Shown here: in pieces, positions 40,174 to 49,618 of the stretch
Numbering within the stretch: position 1 is the stretch's first letter
Layout of the letters: every line of letters starts with the position of its first letter
Source: Qipengyuania profundimaris
Lineage (GTDB): Bacteria > Pseudomonadota > Alphaproteobacteria > Sphingomonadales > Sphingomonadaceae
DNA: 64,000 bases
Reading direction: 5' to 3'
Assembly: GCF_030717945.1 (NCBI RefSeq)
Contig: NZ_JAVAIM010000001.1
Coordinates: 1,983,131 to 2,047,130 of the forward strand
Position numbers and translations under genes: made by a program
The notes under the pieces: generated by a model
What the model was told of the DNA's origin: nothing
The model's database searches: none
The model's input: only the letters and a program-made list of their open reading frames with translations

Positions 40174-41487
40174 ATGCGGCATATCGCGATCGTGGGCTCG
40201 GGGCCTGCGGGCTACTACACGGCGGAAGCCGCAGCGAAGAAATGGGGCGAGGAAGTCCGGGTCGACGTGTTCGACCAGTTGCCCGTACCCTACGGTCTTA
40301 TCCGGACGGGCGTTGCGCCAGACCACCAGTCGATCAAGGGCGTATCGCGGCGCTACGAAAAGACGGCCTTGTCGGATAACGTCCGTTTCGTCGGCAATGT
40401 TTCGGTCGGCAGCGATGTTTCGATAGCGGAGCTGCAGTCCCTCTATGATGCGGTCATCCTCGCCACAGGTGCGCCGAACGATAGGCAGCTAAACCTCGAC
40501 GGACACGATCTTGCGAACGTCTTCGGCAGCGCGGCATTTGTCGGCTGGTATAACGGCCATCCGCAGTTTGCCGGTCTGGCGCCAGACCTCTCTGGGCATC
40601 ACGTCGTGGTGATCGGCATGGGCAATGTCGCGCTGGATGTCGCGCGCATTCTCTCCAAAACCGAGCAGGAATTCGCAGGCTCGGACATCGTCGCACATGC
40701 GCTCGACGCGCTGGCCGGGTCCGGCATAGAAACCATTACGATCGTGGGCAGACGCGGCCCGCACCAGATCATGATGACGCCCAAGGAGCTGGGCGAACTC
40801 ATGCATCTCGAACGGGCCAGCCCGCAGGTCGATACGGCAGATCTGCCACCGGTGGATGACGACGCGATCCTCGAACCCGGCCTGCGCAAATCGGTAACGC
40901 TGCTGCGCGATTTCGCCGCGATCCCGCAGAACATCCATGGCGAAAAACCCATCGCGATCGAATTCGACTTCTTCGCCAGCCCCAAGGCGTTTCACGGCGA
41001 GGACGGCAAGGTCGCTTCGGTCGAGATCGAGCGGACCAGGGTCGAGGCCGGACGCGCGGTGGCGACAGGGGAAACCTATTCCATCCCCGCCGATCTGGTG
41101 GTGACATGCATCGGCTACCGCTCGTCCCCCATCGACGGTGTCCCGTTCGATGAGCGGGCCGGTCGCTTCGCCAATGACGAGGGTCGCATCCTGCCCGGGC
41201 TCTATTGCGTCGGCTGGGCGCGGCGCGGGCCGTCCGGGACGATCGGCACCAATCGCCCCGATGGTTACGGTGTCATCGAACTGGTCGAAGAAGACATCGG
41301 CGCCGGCGAGCGGAAGAAAGGCCGCGAAGGCTTCGACGAATGGGTCGAGACGCGCGGTCTCGACGTTGTGACCTTCCGGGACTGGCAGAACATCGAGCAG
41401 GCGGAAGAGGCCGCTGCCCGCGATGGTGCGCCGCGCGAAAAATTCGTCGATGTCGCCAGCATGATCGCCGCGCGCGGGCCGCTTTAG
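40174..41487 (+). CDS. ferredoxin/adrenodoxin-type NADP+ reductase (FprA-like)
   Basis: A 437-residue two-dinucleotide flavoprotein. FAD site IVGSGPAGYYTAEAA; PVPYGLIRTGVAPDH; NADP site VIGMGNVALDVARIL with VGRRGP; C-terminal YCVGWARRGPSGTIGTNRPDG, typical of the adrenodoxin-reductase family (mitochondrial-like and mycobacterial FprA). It moves electrons between NADPH and ferredoxin, often for cytochromes P450. A strong GGGGGAGGA ribosome site precedes the ATG. No ferredoxin or P450 gene is adjacent. Confidence 0.92.
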   Translation: MRHIAIVGSGPAGYYTAEAAAKKWGEEVRVDVFDQLPVPYGLIRTGVAPDHQSIKGVSRRYEKTALSDNVRFVGNVSVGSDVSIAELQSLYDAVILATGAPNDRQLNLDGHDLANVFGSAAFVGWYNGHPQFAGLAPDLSGHHVVVIGMGNVALDVARILSKTEQEFAGSDIVAHALDALAGSGIETITIVGRRGPHQIMMTPKELGELMHLERASPQVDTADLPPVDDDAILEPGLRKSVTLLRDFAAIPQNIHGEKPIAIEFDFFASPKAFHGEDGKVASVEIERTRVEAGRAVATGETYSIPADLVVTCIGYRSSPIDGVPFDERAGRFANDEGRILPGLYCVGWARRGPSGTIGTNRPDGYGVIELVEEDIGAGERKKGREGFDEWVETRGLDVVTFRDWQNIEQAEEAAARDGAPREKFVDVASMIAARGPL

Positions 41488-41577
41488 CGAGCTTGCATTC
41501 GGAACGCGGCGGTCCCATCACCCGTTGCTGCCGGAGGGTCAGAAAAGAAATACCTTTGGAGAGGAACGACACCGCCC

Positions 41578-43266
41578 ATGCCGAAGCTTGAAGACGAAGC
41601 CGCTCAATCAACCAGCGCGCTCGGCCCCCTCGTCGGGCTGACCCGCGAAGACATTTTCGGCGCCGTGGCCGTGATGCTGCGCGAAACCGCGTCGGACCCC
41701 CAGCGCCTGATGAAGCATAGCCAGGACATGGGGCAGGACATGATCAAGGTCATGACCGGCAAGAGCGAGCTCGCCCCCCATCCGAAGGACAAACGTTTCC
41801 AGGACCCGGCCTGGCAGTACAACCCCTTCATGCGCGCCGGCATGCAATATTACCTCGCCGTGCAGAAGGGCGCGGCGAAATGGCTGGAGGACCTCGAACT
41901 GGACGAGCTGGAGAAGGACCGGGCGCGGTTCGTTTCCAACATGATCATCGACGGCCTCGCGCCGACAAACACGCTGCTCGGTAACCCCAGTGCCCAGAAG
42001 ATGGCGATCACCAGCGGCGGCCTGTCCCTGATCAAGGGCCTCAAGAACGTCTATGACGACATGGTCCATAACAAGGGCATGGTCAGCCAGGTGGACAAGA
42101 AGCCTTTCAAGCTGGGCGAAAACATTGCGACATCGAAAGGCTCGGTCGTCCTGCGCACGGAGATGATGGAACTGATCCAGTATGCGCCGACGACCGACGA
42201 GGTCTACGAGATCCCGCAGCTCACCATCCCGCCTCAAATCAACAAGATGTACATCAACGACCTCTCGCCGGAGAAGTCGGTGGTGAAATACCAGCTCGAC
42301 AACGGCATCCAGACCTTCGTGATCAGCTGGAAGAACCCGTCGAAGGAACAGGGCCACTGGGATATGGCCGATTACGTCAACTCCTGCCGCGAGGCGATGG
42401 AGGCGGTCAGCAAGATTACCGGCAGCAAGAAGGTCAATGTCTCGGCCGGCTGTTCGGGCGGCCAGACCGCCTCGATGCTGGCCAGCAAGATGGCCTCGGA
42501 CGAAGACGACTTGCTCGGAGCGCTGACGCTGATGGTGTGTGTACTGCACCCGAAGCAGAACGATATCGAGGCAGGCTCGCTCGTCAGCGAAAACGGCCTT
42601 GCGCTGGCCAAGCGCCGCGCCGCAAAGAAAGGCGTGATCAAGGGCGACGATCTCGCCCGCGGCTTCGCTTGGCTCAGGCCCAACGATCTCGTCTGGAACT
42701 ACGTGATCAACAACTACCTGCTCGGCCAGGACCCGCCCGCATTCGACGTGCTGTTCTGGAACGCCGACGCCACGAACCTTTCGGCCAGCCTGATGGGCGA
42801 CTTCCTGACCGTCTACGAAACGCTCGCCTTCACCAAACAGGGCGAGGTGGAGATGGTCGACCACAAGATCGACCTCAGCAAGGTGACCGGCGACCTGTTC
42901 ATCCTCGGCGGCGTGACCGATCACATCACCCCGTGGAAGGCGACCTATCGTTCGACCCGCCTGTTCGGCTCGAAAGACGTGACTTACGTGCTGAGCCAGT
43001 CGGGCCACATGCAGGCGATCCTCAACCCGCCGGGCAATCCGAAGGCGAAGTATTTTATCCAGAAGGATGGCAGGAAGAAGCTCCCCGAAACCGCTGACGA
43101 GTGGCTGAAGGGGACGGAGGAAGTCGCGGGCAGCTGGTGGCCGTTCTGGATGGAATGGGTGCAGGCACGCGCGGGCGAGAAGAAAAAGGCGCCAGCAAAG
43201 CTGGGGAACAAGGATTACGAACCGCTGGACCCGGCCCCCGGTCTGTACGTTATGGAAGCCTGCTGA
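41578..43266 (+). CDS. phaC: class II poly(3-hydroxyalkanoate) synthase
   Basis: A 562-residue PhaC-like synthase. The lipase-like box is VSAGCSGGQTASML (catalytic Cys in place of Ser), then LGGVTDHITPW (Asp) and SQSGHMQAILNPPGNPKAKY (His), the family triad. Length and the pattern fit class II, which polymerises medium-chain (R)-3-hydroxyacyl-CoA. It is followed by a hydrolase of PHA-depolymerase type 21 bases later. No phasin or phaJ is nearby. A long antisense open frame across this gene is not a gene. Confidence 0.92.
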   Translation: MPKLEDEAAQSTSALGPLVGLTREDIFGAVAVMLRETASDPQRLMKHSQDMGQDMIKVMTGKSELAPHPKDKRFQDPAWQYNPFMRAGMQYYLAVQKGAAKWLEDLELDELEKDRARFVSNMIIDGLAPTNTLLGNPSAQKMAITSGGLSLIKGLKNVYDDMVHNKGMVSQVDKKPFKLGENIATSKGSVVLRTEMMELIQYAPTTDEVYEIPQLTIPPQINKMYINDLSPEKSVVKYQLDNGIQTFVISWKNPSKEQGHWDMADYVNSCREAMEAVSKITGSKKVNVSAGCSGGQTASMLASKMASDEDDLLGALTLMVCVLHPKQNDIEAGSLVSENGLALAKRRAAKKGVIKGDDLARGFAWLRPNDLVWNYVINNYLLGQDPPAFDVLFWNADATNLSASLMGDFLTVYETLAFTKQGEVEMVDHKIDLSKVTGDLFILGGVTDHITPWKATYRSTRLFGSKDVTYVLSQSGHMQAILNPPGNPKAKYFIQKDGRKKLPETADEWLKGTEEVAGSWWPFWMEWVQARAGEKKKAPAKLGNKDYEPLDPAPGLYVMEAC

Positions 43267-43287
43267 GCTTAAGAAAGGCACCACTGC

Positions 43288-44148
43288 GTGACCGCATCCA
43301 AAACCGAACCCATGACGGCCACCATCGAGATGATGGAGGCTGGCGGGCGCACATTGCGTGTGGCGCATTGGCGGCTGGACGAGAAGTCCGACCACCCGCC
43401 CATCCTGTTTTTCAACGGCATCGGCGCGAACATCGAGGCGGTTGCCCCGCTGGCGGAGCGGCTGACCGAGCGCGGTTTCGTGATGTTCGACATGCCGGGC
43501 ACGGGCGAAAGCCCCGATCCGACCGTGCCGTACAATCCCTTCACCATGAGCTGGACGGCGAACCAGATACTCGATCAACTCGGCTTGGGCGAGGTGGATG
43601 TCATGGGTGTGAGCTGGGGCGGCGCGATGGCGCAGCACTTCACGCTGCAATATCCCAAACGGACCCGGAGACTTGTACTGGTCGCGACGACGGCCGGCAT
43701 GTTGATGGTGCCCGGGAAGCCAGCGGCCCTTACCAAGATGGCCAACCCGCGCCGCTATATTGATCCTGACTTCATGAATGAGCATTTCATGACACTGTAC
43801 GGCGGCATGACCAAGCGGGCCGGGAGCAAGGAAGACCACATCGGTCGCCTCAAGCCGCCCTCCCCGCGCGGCTATCTCTACCAGCTGCTCGCCATGCTCG
43901 GCTGGACCAGCCTCCCCGCCCTGCCTTTCATGGCCAAGGAGGTGCTGGTGATGATGGGCGACGAGGACCAGATCGTTCCGCTGATCAACGGGCGCATTCT
44001 CGCCTCCGCCATTCCCAATGCACGGCTGGAGGTCTTTGAAGGCGGCGGACACCTGTTCCTGCTGACCCACGCCGACGAGAGCGTGGCGATGCTACGCGAA
44101 TTCCTCGGCGCTCCGGAAACTAAAGCGGAAGGCCGCCGCGCAGCCTGA
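43288..44148 (+). CDS. phaZ: PHA depolymerase-like alpha/beta hydrolase
   Basis: A 286-residue hydrolase. FFNGIGANIEAVAPL (oxyanion), FDMPGTGES, MGVSWGGAMAQ (Ser nucleophile, GVSWGG), MGDEDQIVP (Asp) and FEGGGHLFLLTH (His). The sequence matches the intracellular medium-chain PHA depolymerases that lie beside phaC in pseudomonads. GTG start at 43288 with AAAGG upstream; an ATG at 43312 is possible. Position right after phaC supports the assignment. Confidence 0.85.
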   Translation: MTASKTEPMTATIEMMEAGGRTLRVAHWRLDEKSDHPPILFFNGIGANIEAVAPLAERLTERGFVMFDMPGTGESPDPTVPYNPFTMSWTANQILDQLGLGEVDVMGVSWGGAMAQHFTLQYPKRTRRLVLVATTAGMLMVPGKPAALTKMANPRRYIDPDFMNEHFMTLYGGMTKRAGSKEDHIGRLKPPSPRGYLYQLLAMLGWTSLPALPFMAKEVLVMMGDEDQIVPLINGRILASAIPNARLEVFEGGGHLFLLTHADESVAMLREFLGAPETKAEGRRAA

Positions 44149-44188
44149 AGGCAGCACGGTGGACCATCGGAAAGGACGAGCCAGACCG

Positions 44189-45670
44189 ATGGAAACCGCC
44201 AATCCCGACCCGAACATCCGGCCTGCCTTCGCTCGCCCCCATACCGGCGAAGGCGGTGCGCTGAGCCGCACGGGCTTTGCCTGGGCCGTCTTCGAATGGG
44301 CCCGCAATCCCTATTACATTCTCGTCGTCATCTACATCTTCGCGCCCTATTTCGCGCGGGACATTATCGGCGGCGATGTTTTGGCCAGCGGCACGCTCGA
44401 TAGCCTGGAGCCGGAGGAGGCGCTGGCGCAGGCGAATGCCATCGGCCAGGCGACCATCGCCAGCGTGACGAAATGGGCCGGCGTGATTGCCGCGCTGACC
44501 GCGCCCTTTCTCGGGGCCGCGCTTGATAGGGGCGGCAGGCTCAAACCCATCCTTGCGGTTTTCCTTGGCGCGATCGCGCTGGCATCTGCGGGACTGTGGT
44601 TCGCCATGCCCGGTGGCGAAGGGCTTTCTACTCCGGCGATCATGACCCTGTTGGTGGTGGCCTATGTCGGCTACACCTATTCCGAGGTGACGCACAACGC
44701 GATGCTGAGCGTCGCCGGGGAGCCGCGTCGTTTGGCGATGATATCGGGCCTGGGTCTCGGCCTCGGCAATCTTGCGGCGACGCTGATCTTCATTGCAATC
44801 GCCCTGTTTTTCGTCCTGCCCGCGGCAGTCGGTTGGCCTTTTGCAGCGCCGCTGTTCGGCGTCGATCTAGAGCGGTTCGAGCACGCAAGGCTCGTCGGTC
44901 CGATCTGCGCGGTTTGGCTGGCCGCATTTTCGATTCCGTTTTTCCTGAATGCCAAAGACCCCGGGCAACCGGGCGCAAGCTGGACGAAGGCTTTCGGCGA
45001 AGGAGCGCGCAGCGTCATCCGCACCTTGCGCGAGGCGACGCGGTTCCGCGAACTGATGAAGTTCCTCATCGCCCGCATGTTCTATGCCGATGCGATGGCG
45101 GCACTACTTGCGCTGGGCGCGGTCTATGTCGCGCTGTTCCTGCAATGGAATTTCCTGGAAATGCTCTGCTACGCGATCTTCGCCAGTGCCTGCGCCTTCG
45201 GCGGCGGCATCTTCGGCGGCTGGCTGGAAGAGCGCGTCGGCGTGAAGACGGCGCTGGCGCTAGAGATTCTCGCCATGGTCGTCACCGGCCTGGTGCAGCT
45301 GAGCATCACGCGCGAGAGCCTGTTTTTCGGGCTGGTGGACAATGTCGAAGTCTGGGACGGTCTCGTGTTCTCGACCCTCTCCGATCTCGTCTATCTCGGC
45401 CTGATCAGCGTCATCGCCATCACCGCCACGGCGAGCATCAGCTCCAGCAGGACCATGCTCGTCGCGCTCGCGCCGCCGGGGCGCAGCGGGGAGTTCTTCG
45501 GCCTCTACGCCATCGCCGGGACAATCACCGTATGGATGGGTCCGTTGCTGGTCGAGCAGTTCACCCTTTGGTCGGGCGACCAGCGCATCGGTATGACCTC
45601 GATCCACTTGCTGTTCGCCATCGGCCTCGCGATCCTGCTGTCCGTCCGGATGCCCGAACGCCCCGCCTGA
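44189..45670 (+). CDS. UMF1-type MFS transporter
   Basis: A 493-residue membrane protein with about eleven or twelve hydrophobic helices. The opening GFAWAVFEWARNPYYILVVIYIFAPYFARDI is the Atg22/UMF1 family signature, and YVGYTYSEVTHNAMLSVAG and LDRGGRLKP (loop 2-3) also fit. UMF1 proteins are putative exporters of amino acids or related solutes. ATG preceded by AAAGGA; a GTG at 44159 is less likely. It follows phaZ by about 40 bases. Confidence 0.85.
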   Translation: METANPDPNIRPAFARPHTGEGGALSRTGFAWAVFEWARNPYYILVVIYIFAPYFARDIIGGDVLASGTLDSLEPEEALAQANAIGQATIASVTKWAGVIAALTAPFLGAALDRGGRLKPILAVFLGAIALASAGLWFAMPGGEGLSTPAIMTLLVVAYVGYTYSEVTHNAMLSVAGEPRRLAMISGLGLGLGNLAATLIFIAIALFFVLPAAVGWPFAAPLFGVDLERFEHARLVGPICAVWLAAFSIPFFLNAKDPGQPGASWTKAFGEGARSVIRTLREATRFRELMKFLIARMFYADAMAALLALGAVYVALFLQWNFLEMLCYAIFASACAFGGGIFGGWLEERVGVKTALALEILAMVVTGLVQLSITRESLFFGLVDNVEVWDGLVFSTLSDLVYLGLISVIAITATASISSSRTMLVALAPPGRSGEFFGLYAIAGTITVWMGPLLVEQFTLWSGDQRIGMTSIHLLFAIGLAILLSVRMPERPA

Positions 45671-45733
45671 GAAGCGCTGGACAGATCGGTTGCAATGTGG
45701 AACCTTCTTCCGCGGAGAGAGGAGCAAATAATC

Positions 45734-47485
45734 ATGCCCGCATTCGATCTTATCATTCGCAACGGCACCATCGTGGATGGAACCGGCAATCCCCGCTTCA
45801 CCGGAGACGTCGCCGTCAGGGACGGCCTGATCGCGCAAGTCGGCACGGTGTCCGGCGACGCGGCCGAGGAAATCGATGCGCGCGGCAAGCTCGTAACACC
45901 GGGCTTCGTCGACATCCACACGCATTACGACGGGCAGGCGACATGGGACCAGGAAATGGCCCCGTCGAGCTGGCACGGTGTCACTACGGTGGTAATGGGC
46001 AATTGCGGCGTCGGCTTCGCGCCCGCCCGCCCCGACAAGCATGAATGGCTGATCGGGTTGATGGAAGGCGTCGAGGACATTCCTGGCACCGCGCTGGCCG
46101 AAGGGATGGACTGGAACTGGGAGACCTTCCCAGAATATCTCGACGCGCTGGAGAAACTGCCGCGCACAGTGGATGTCGGCACGCATGTTCCGCACGGTTC
46201 GGTCCGCGCCTATGTGCTCGGCGACCGCGAACGGCCCGGCGCGATCCCGACCGATGAAGATATCAAGCAGATGTCCGCCATCGTCGAGGACGGTGTCCGT
46301 GCAGGCGCGCTCGGCTTCTCGACCTCCCGCACCGTGCTCCACCGGGATATCGACGGCGAAGTCGTGCCCGGGACCACGGCAACGAAGGAAGAGCTGATCG
46401 AGATAGGCCGCGCCATGGGCCGCGCCGGTCACGGCGTGTTCGAGATGGCCAGCGACATGAAGCGCGAGTGGGACGAGTTCGGCTGGATGGGCGCGCTCAG
46501 CCGCGAAACCGGCTTGCCCTGCACCTATGCCGCACTGCAATCGATCGCCAAGGAGATGTCGCTCGACGAGCAGATCGAAAGCATGCGCGCGGAAAACGAC
46601 AATGGCGCGAATATCGTCGCCCAGATCGCGCTGCGCGGAAACGGTATCGTCATGGCGTGGCAGGGCACCGTCCATCCTTTCCGCTTCCGCCCGAGCTGGC
46701 AGGCGATCGAGGAACTGCCGTGGGAGGAGCAGAAGGCGAAACTGCTCGACCCCGATTTTAAGGCGCAAGTCCTGTCGGAAGAGAACGACCTGTCCGAGGT
46801 CAACCAGGACATCATCGGGCTGATCATGGTCGTCTGCCAGGGCTGGCCGATGCAGTTCGAGATGGACCCGAACTTCAATTATGAGCCGACGGCGGAAGAA
46901 AGCATCGCCGCACGGGCGGAAAAGGCGGGCAAGTCGGGCGAAGAATACGCCTACGACCTCCTCTGCCGCGACGATGGCAAGGGCTTCATCTACCTGCCGA
47001 TCCTCAACTACGCCGATGGCAATCTCGACTTCCTGATGGACCTCCAGCAGTCCGACGACACGGTTAATTCGCTCTCCGATGGCGGTGCGCATTGCGGGAC
47101 GATCTGCGATGCGGCCTCGCCCACCTTCATGCTGCAGCACTGGGTGCGCGACCGGGACCGCGGCACGATCAGTCTCGAGAATGCGATCAAGCGGCAGTGC
47201 GCCGATACCGCGCGGCTCTATGGTCTCGAGGATCGCGGCGTCATCGCGCCGGGCTATCTCGCCGATCTCAACATCATCGACATGGACCGCCTGAAGCTGG
47301 GCAAGCCGTGGCTCGCCTTCGATCTTCCGGCAGGCGGCAAGCGCCTGCTGCAAAAGGCGGAAGGATATGTCGCGACGATCAAGAACGGCAAGGTGACCTT
47401 CCGCGAGGGCGAGTGGACCGGCGAGACGCCGGGCGGGCTGATCCGCGGCCCACAGCGGGCAGAACTGGCGGAGGCAGCCGAATGA
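45734..47485 (+). CDS. N-acyl-D-amino-acid deacylase-like amidohydrolase
   Basis: A 583-residue metal-dependent amidohydrolase. [42 protein letters not shown] (HxH metal ligands), [12 protein letters not shown] (the conserved Cys), and [15 protein letters not shown] (Asp, Cys) are the D-aminoacylase family signature. It removes acyl groups from N-acyl-D-amino acids, but many members act on other cyclic or acyl amides. AGAGGAG upstream of the ATG at 45734. Its stop overlaps the next gene by four bases (ATGA). Confidence 0.85.
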   Translation: MPAFDLIIRNGTIVDGTGNPRFTGDVAVRDGLIAQVGTVSGDAAEEIDARGKLVTPGFVDIHTHYDGQATWDQEMAPSSWHGVTTVVMGNCGVGFAPARPDKHEWLIGLMEGVEDIPGTALAEGMDWNWETFPEYLDALEKLPRTVDVGTHVPHGSVRAYVLGDRERPGAIPTDEDIKQMSAIVEDGVRAGALGFSTSRTVLHRDIDGEVVPGTTATKEELIEIGRAMGRAGHGVFEMASDMKREWDEFGWMGALSRETGLPCTYAALQSIAKEMSLDEQIESMRAENDNGANIVAQIALRGNGIVMAWQGTVHPFRFRPSWQAIEELPWEEQKAKLLDPDFKAQVLSEENDLSEVNQDIIGLIMVVCQGWPMQFEMDPNFNYEPTAEESIAARAEKAGKSGEEYAYDLLCRDDGKGFIYLPILNYADGNLDFLMDLQQSDDTVNSLSDGGAHCGTICDAASPTFMLQHWVRDRDRGTISLENAIKRQCADTARLYGLEDRGVIAPGYLADLNIIDMDRLKLGKPWLAFDLPAGGKRLLQKAEGYVATIKNGKVTFREGEWTGETPGGLIRGPQRAELAEAAE

Positions 47486-48492
47486 AGGCGATCCGCACCG
47501 GCGCGACGCCCTCCACGCTCGATGCCCTCGAACTGGTCGACATCGACGGTCCCGCCGATCCGGGGCCGGGAGAAATTACGGTCGATATCAAGGCCAGCTC
47601 GCTGAATTACCACGACTACGCGGTCGTCAAGGGCATGATCCCGACCGAACAGGGTCGCATCCCGATGTCCGATGGCGCGGGTGTGGTGACTGCGGTGGGC
47701 GGCGGGGTGAGCGAATTCGCCATTGGCGATCATGTGGTCTCGACCTTCTTCCCCGACTGGCTGACCGGCCCCCCTCCGCAAAGCGCCTTCACCCGCGTGC
47801 CGGGCGACGGGATCGACGGCTATGCGCGCGACGCAATCACCGCGCCGACACACTGGTTCACCCGCGCGCCAGCCGGGTTCAGCCATGCCGAAGCGGCGAC
47901 ATTGACGTGCGCCGGCCTGACCGCATGGCGGGCGCTGTTCGTGGATTACGCCGTGAAGCCCGGAGACACTGTCCTCGTCCAGGGCACCGGCGGCGTATCG
48001 ATCTTTGCGCTGCAATTCGCCAAGGCGGCAGGCGCGACCGTCATCGCGACCAGCTCCTCCGACGAGAAGCTGGAGCGGGTGAAGTCAATGGGCGCCGATC
48101 ACCTCATCAATTACAAGGAGGTCGAGGCTTGGGGGCCGAAAGCGCTCGAACTGACGGGCGGACGCGGGGTCGATTGCGTCGTCGAAATCGGCGGCGCAGG
48201 CACGCTCGACCAGTCGATGCTGGCGACGCGGGTCGGCGGGCACGTGGCGCTGATCGGCGTGCTGGCGGGCTTTGCCGGACCGGTGCAGACCGCTCTGCTC
48301 TTCTCAAAGAACCTCACGGTCCAGGGCCTGACAGTCGGAAGCCGGAGCATGCAGCAGGACATGATTGCTGCCATCGAAGCGAACGGAATCAAGCCGGTGA
48401 TCAGCGACACGTTCGCCCTGGCCGATCTTGCCGCTGCCTTCCGCCATCAGGAAAGCGGCAGCCACTTCGGCAAAATCGCGGTGGAGATTTAA
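47482..48492 (+). CDS. MDR-family NAD(P)-dependent dehydrogenase
   Basis: A 336-residue medium-chain dehydrogenase/reductase. N-terminal catalytic domain with SLNYHDYAVVKG and SDGAGVVTAVGG; nucleotide-binding GTGGVSIFALQFAKAAGATVIATSSS. The usual zinc cysteine-histidine ligands of alcohol dehydrogenases are missing (NYHDY only), so it is probably a zinc-free quinone-oxidoreductase-like enzyme. Overlaps the amidohydrolase gene, so the two are co-translated. Substrate unknown. Confidence 0.8.
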   Translation: MKAIRTGATPSTLDALELVDIDGPADPGPGEITVDIKASSLNYHDYAVVKGMIPTEQGRIPMSDGAGVVTAVGGGVSEFAIGDHVVSTFFPDWLTGPPPQSAFTRVPGDGIDGYARDAITAPTHWFTRAPAGFSHAEAATLTCAGLTAWRALFVDYAVKPGDTVLVQGTGGVSIFALQFAKAAGATVIATSSSDEKLERVKSMGADHLINYKEVEAWGPKALELTGGRGVDCVVEIGGAGTLDQSMLATRVGGHVALIGVLAGFAGPVQTALLFSKNLTVQGLTVGSRSMQQDMIAAIEANGIKPVISDTFALADLAAAFRHQESGSHFGKIAVEI

Positions 48493-49559
48493 GGCTCGAT
48501 CACGATCCCCTTCGCGGGGTCTATATCCCCGCGGAGCATTGCGACGAAAGTATCGCGCGCGGCCTCCAACCCCTGCTTGCGCTCGATCTCGATGCTGTCG
48601 CCTGCATCCTTTAGGAAACCGTGCCAGCTTGCGCCTATCTGCTTACCCGCCTCTTCCGGTCCGACCGACTTGAACAGGGCCACCGCATGATCGGGCGCGA
48701 AGAACAGTGTCGGCGCGGGTCCGGGAATCCCATCGGTGCCGCTGCCACGTTCATCTACGTGGGTCGCACCGACGAGGCATGAGTATTTGAGCGCATCGGC
48801 CAAATGCTCATGCAGGCGGCGCAGGACACTCGCATTGCCGGCGAAATCGACCGAGACGCTATCGGTCCCCTCGATCTCGCCGATGTCGTCGTATGACAGT
48901 ACGCGGTCGTAGAGGCCGCTTTCCTTCACGAAGGCGACATTTCCGGCAGACGTCAGCCCCACGCGTCGCACATTGGGCGAGCGGCGCCTGGTCACGCTCG
49001 CCAGGCCCATCGCGGTCTTCGAGGATGCGCTGGTAAGGACCACTTGGCTCGCCCCGAACCACTCCTCGGAGCGCATGAAATATTCGATGAGGAAACCGGT
49101 CTTGAACAGCGGCCCGAAGATCATGCGCTCGCTTTCGCGGGCCGGATCGTGCTCGGGATCGGCGGCAAGGCGCGAATACTGGTTGTAGATCGGGCTCATC
49201 GGCTGACGATGCTCGGCCATGTCGGTGAAGCCGCTGGCCGAAACCTTGCCAGGGAGGACGTCGAGATGCGTGCCCATGGGGAGATAGCCATAGACCCGCT
49301 CGCCCTCGGCGAAATCGGGATGGTTGCTCCGGACGACCCGCGCATGACCCCACATCGGCACGATGCCGTGGCCGTCGGGTGCGGGGAAGAAATTCCAATA
49401 GCCGAAGCCGTCTCCGACCACGGCGTAAGTGACGTTGTTTGCCGTCACCGAGAAGCTTTCGATCTCGAGGCGCACGGCATCGTCGGCCAGATCGCCGAGT
49501 TCGCGCTCCGCGATATGGGTCTTGGTCAGATCGGCCTTGTCGACATGGACTTCGCGCAT
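48489..49559 (-). CDS. DUF2855 family protein
   Basis: A 356-residue protein with the pattern FSVTANNVTYAVVGDGFGYWNFFP, then YGYLPMGTHL and a C-terminal GPLFKTGFLIEYF. I recognise it as DUF2855, a family near MDR dehydrogenases (Rossmann part around SKTAMGLAS) that often neighbours oxidoreductase genes. Function unknown. It converges with the MDR dehydrogenase gene, overlapping by four bases. Confidence 0.7.
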   Translation of the reverse strand: MREVHVDKADLTKTHIAERELGDLADDAVRLEIESFSVTANNVTYAVVGDGFGYWNFFPAPDGHGIVPMWGHARVVRSNHPDFAEGERVYGYLPMGTHLDVLPGKVSASGFTDMAEHRQPMSPIYNQYSRLAADPEHDPARESERMIFGPLFKTGFLIEYFMRSEEWFGASQVVLTSASSKTAMGLASVTRRRSPNVRRVGLTSAGNVAFVKESGLYDRVLSYDDIGEIEGTDSVSVDFAGNASVLRRLHEHLADALKYSCLVGATHVDERGSGTDGIPGPAPTLFFAPDHAVALFKSVGPEEAGKQIGASWHGFLKDAGDSIEIERKQGLEAARDTFVAMLRGDIDPAKGIVIEP

Positions 49560-49618
49560 CGCATCTCTCCCTTTTTCGAAGGAGCGACGCTAGCGCGAAT
49601 TTCAGCCCCCGGCGAGTG

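Noticed and set aside
41608..44070. An 820-codon open frame on the minus strand across phaC and phaZ
   Set aside because: It is antisense to two genes with full active-site motifs and is rich in Ala/Arg/His from GC-biased reverse frames; no family motif.
45260..47353. A 697-codon minus-strand open frame over the transporter and deacylase genes
   Set aside because: Antisense shadow of well-supported genes; no ribosome site or known domain.
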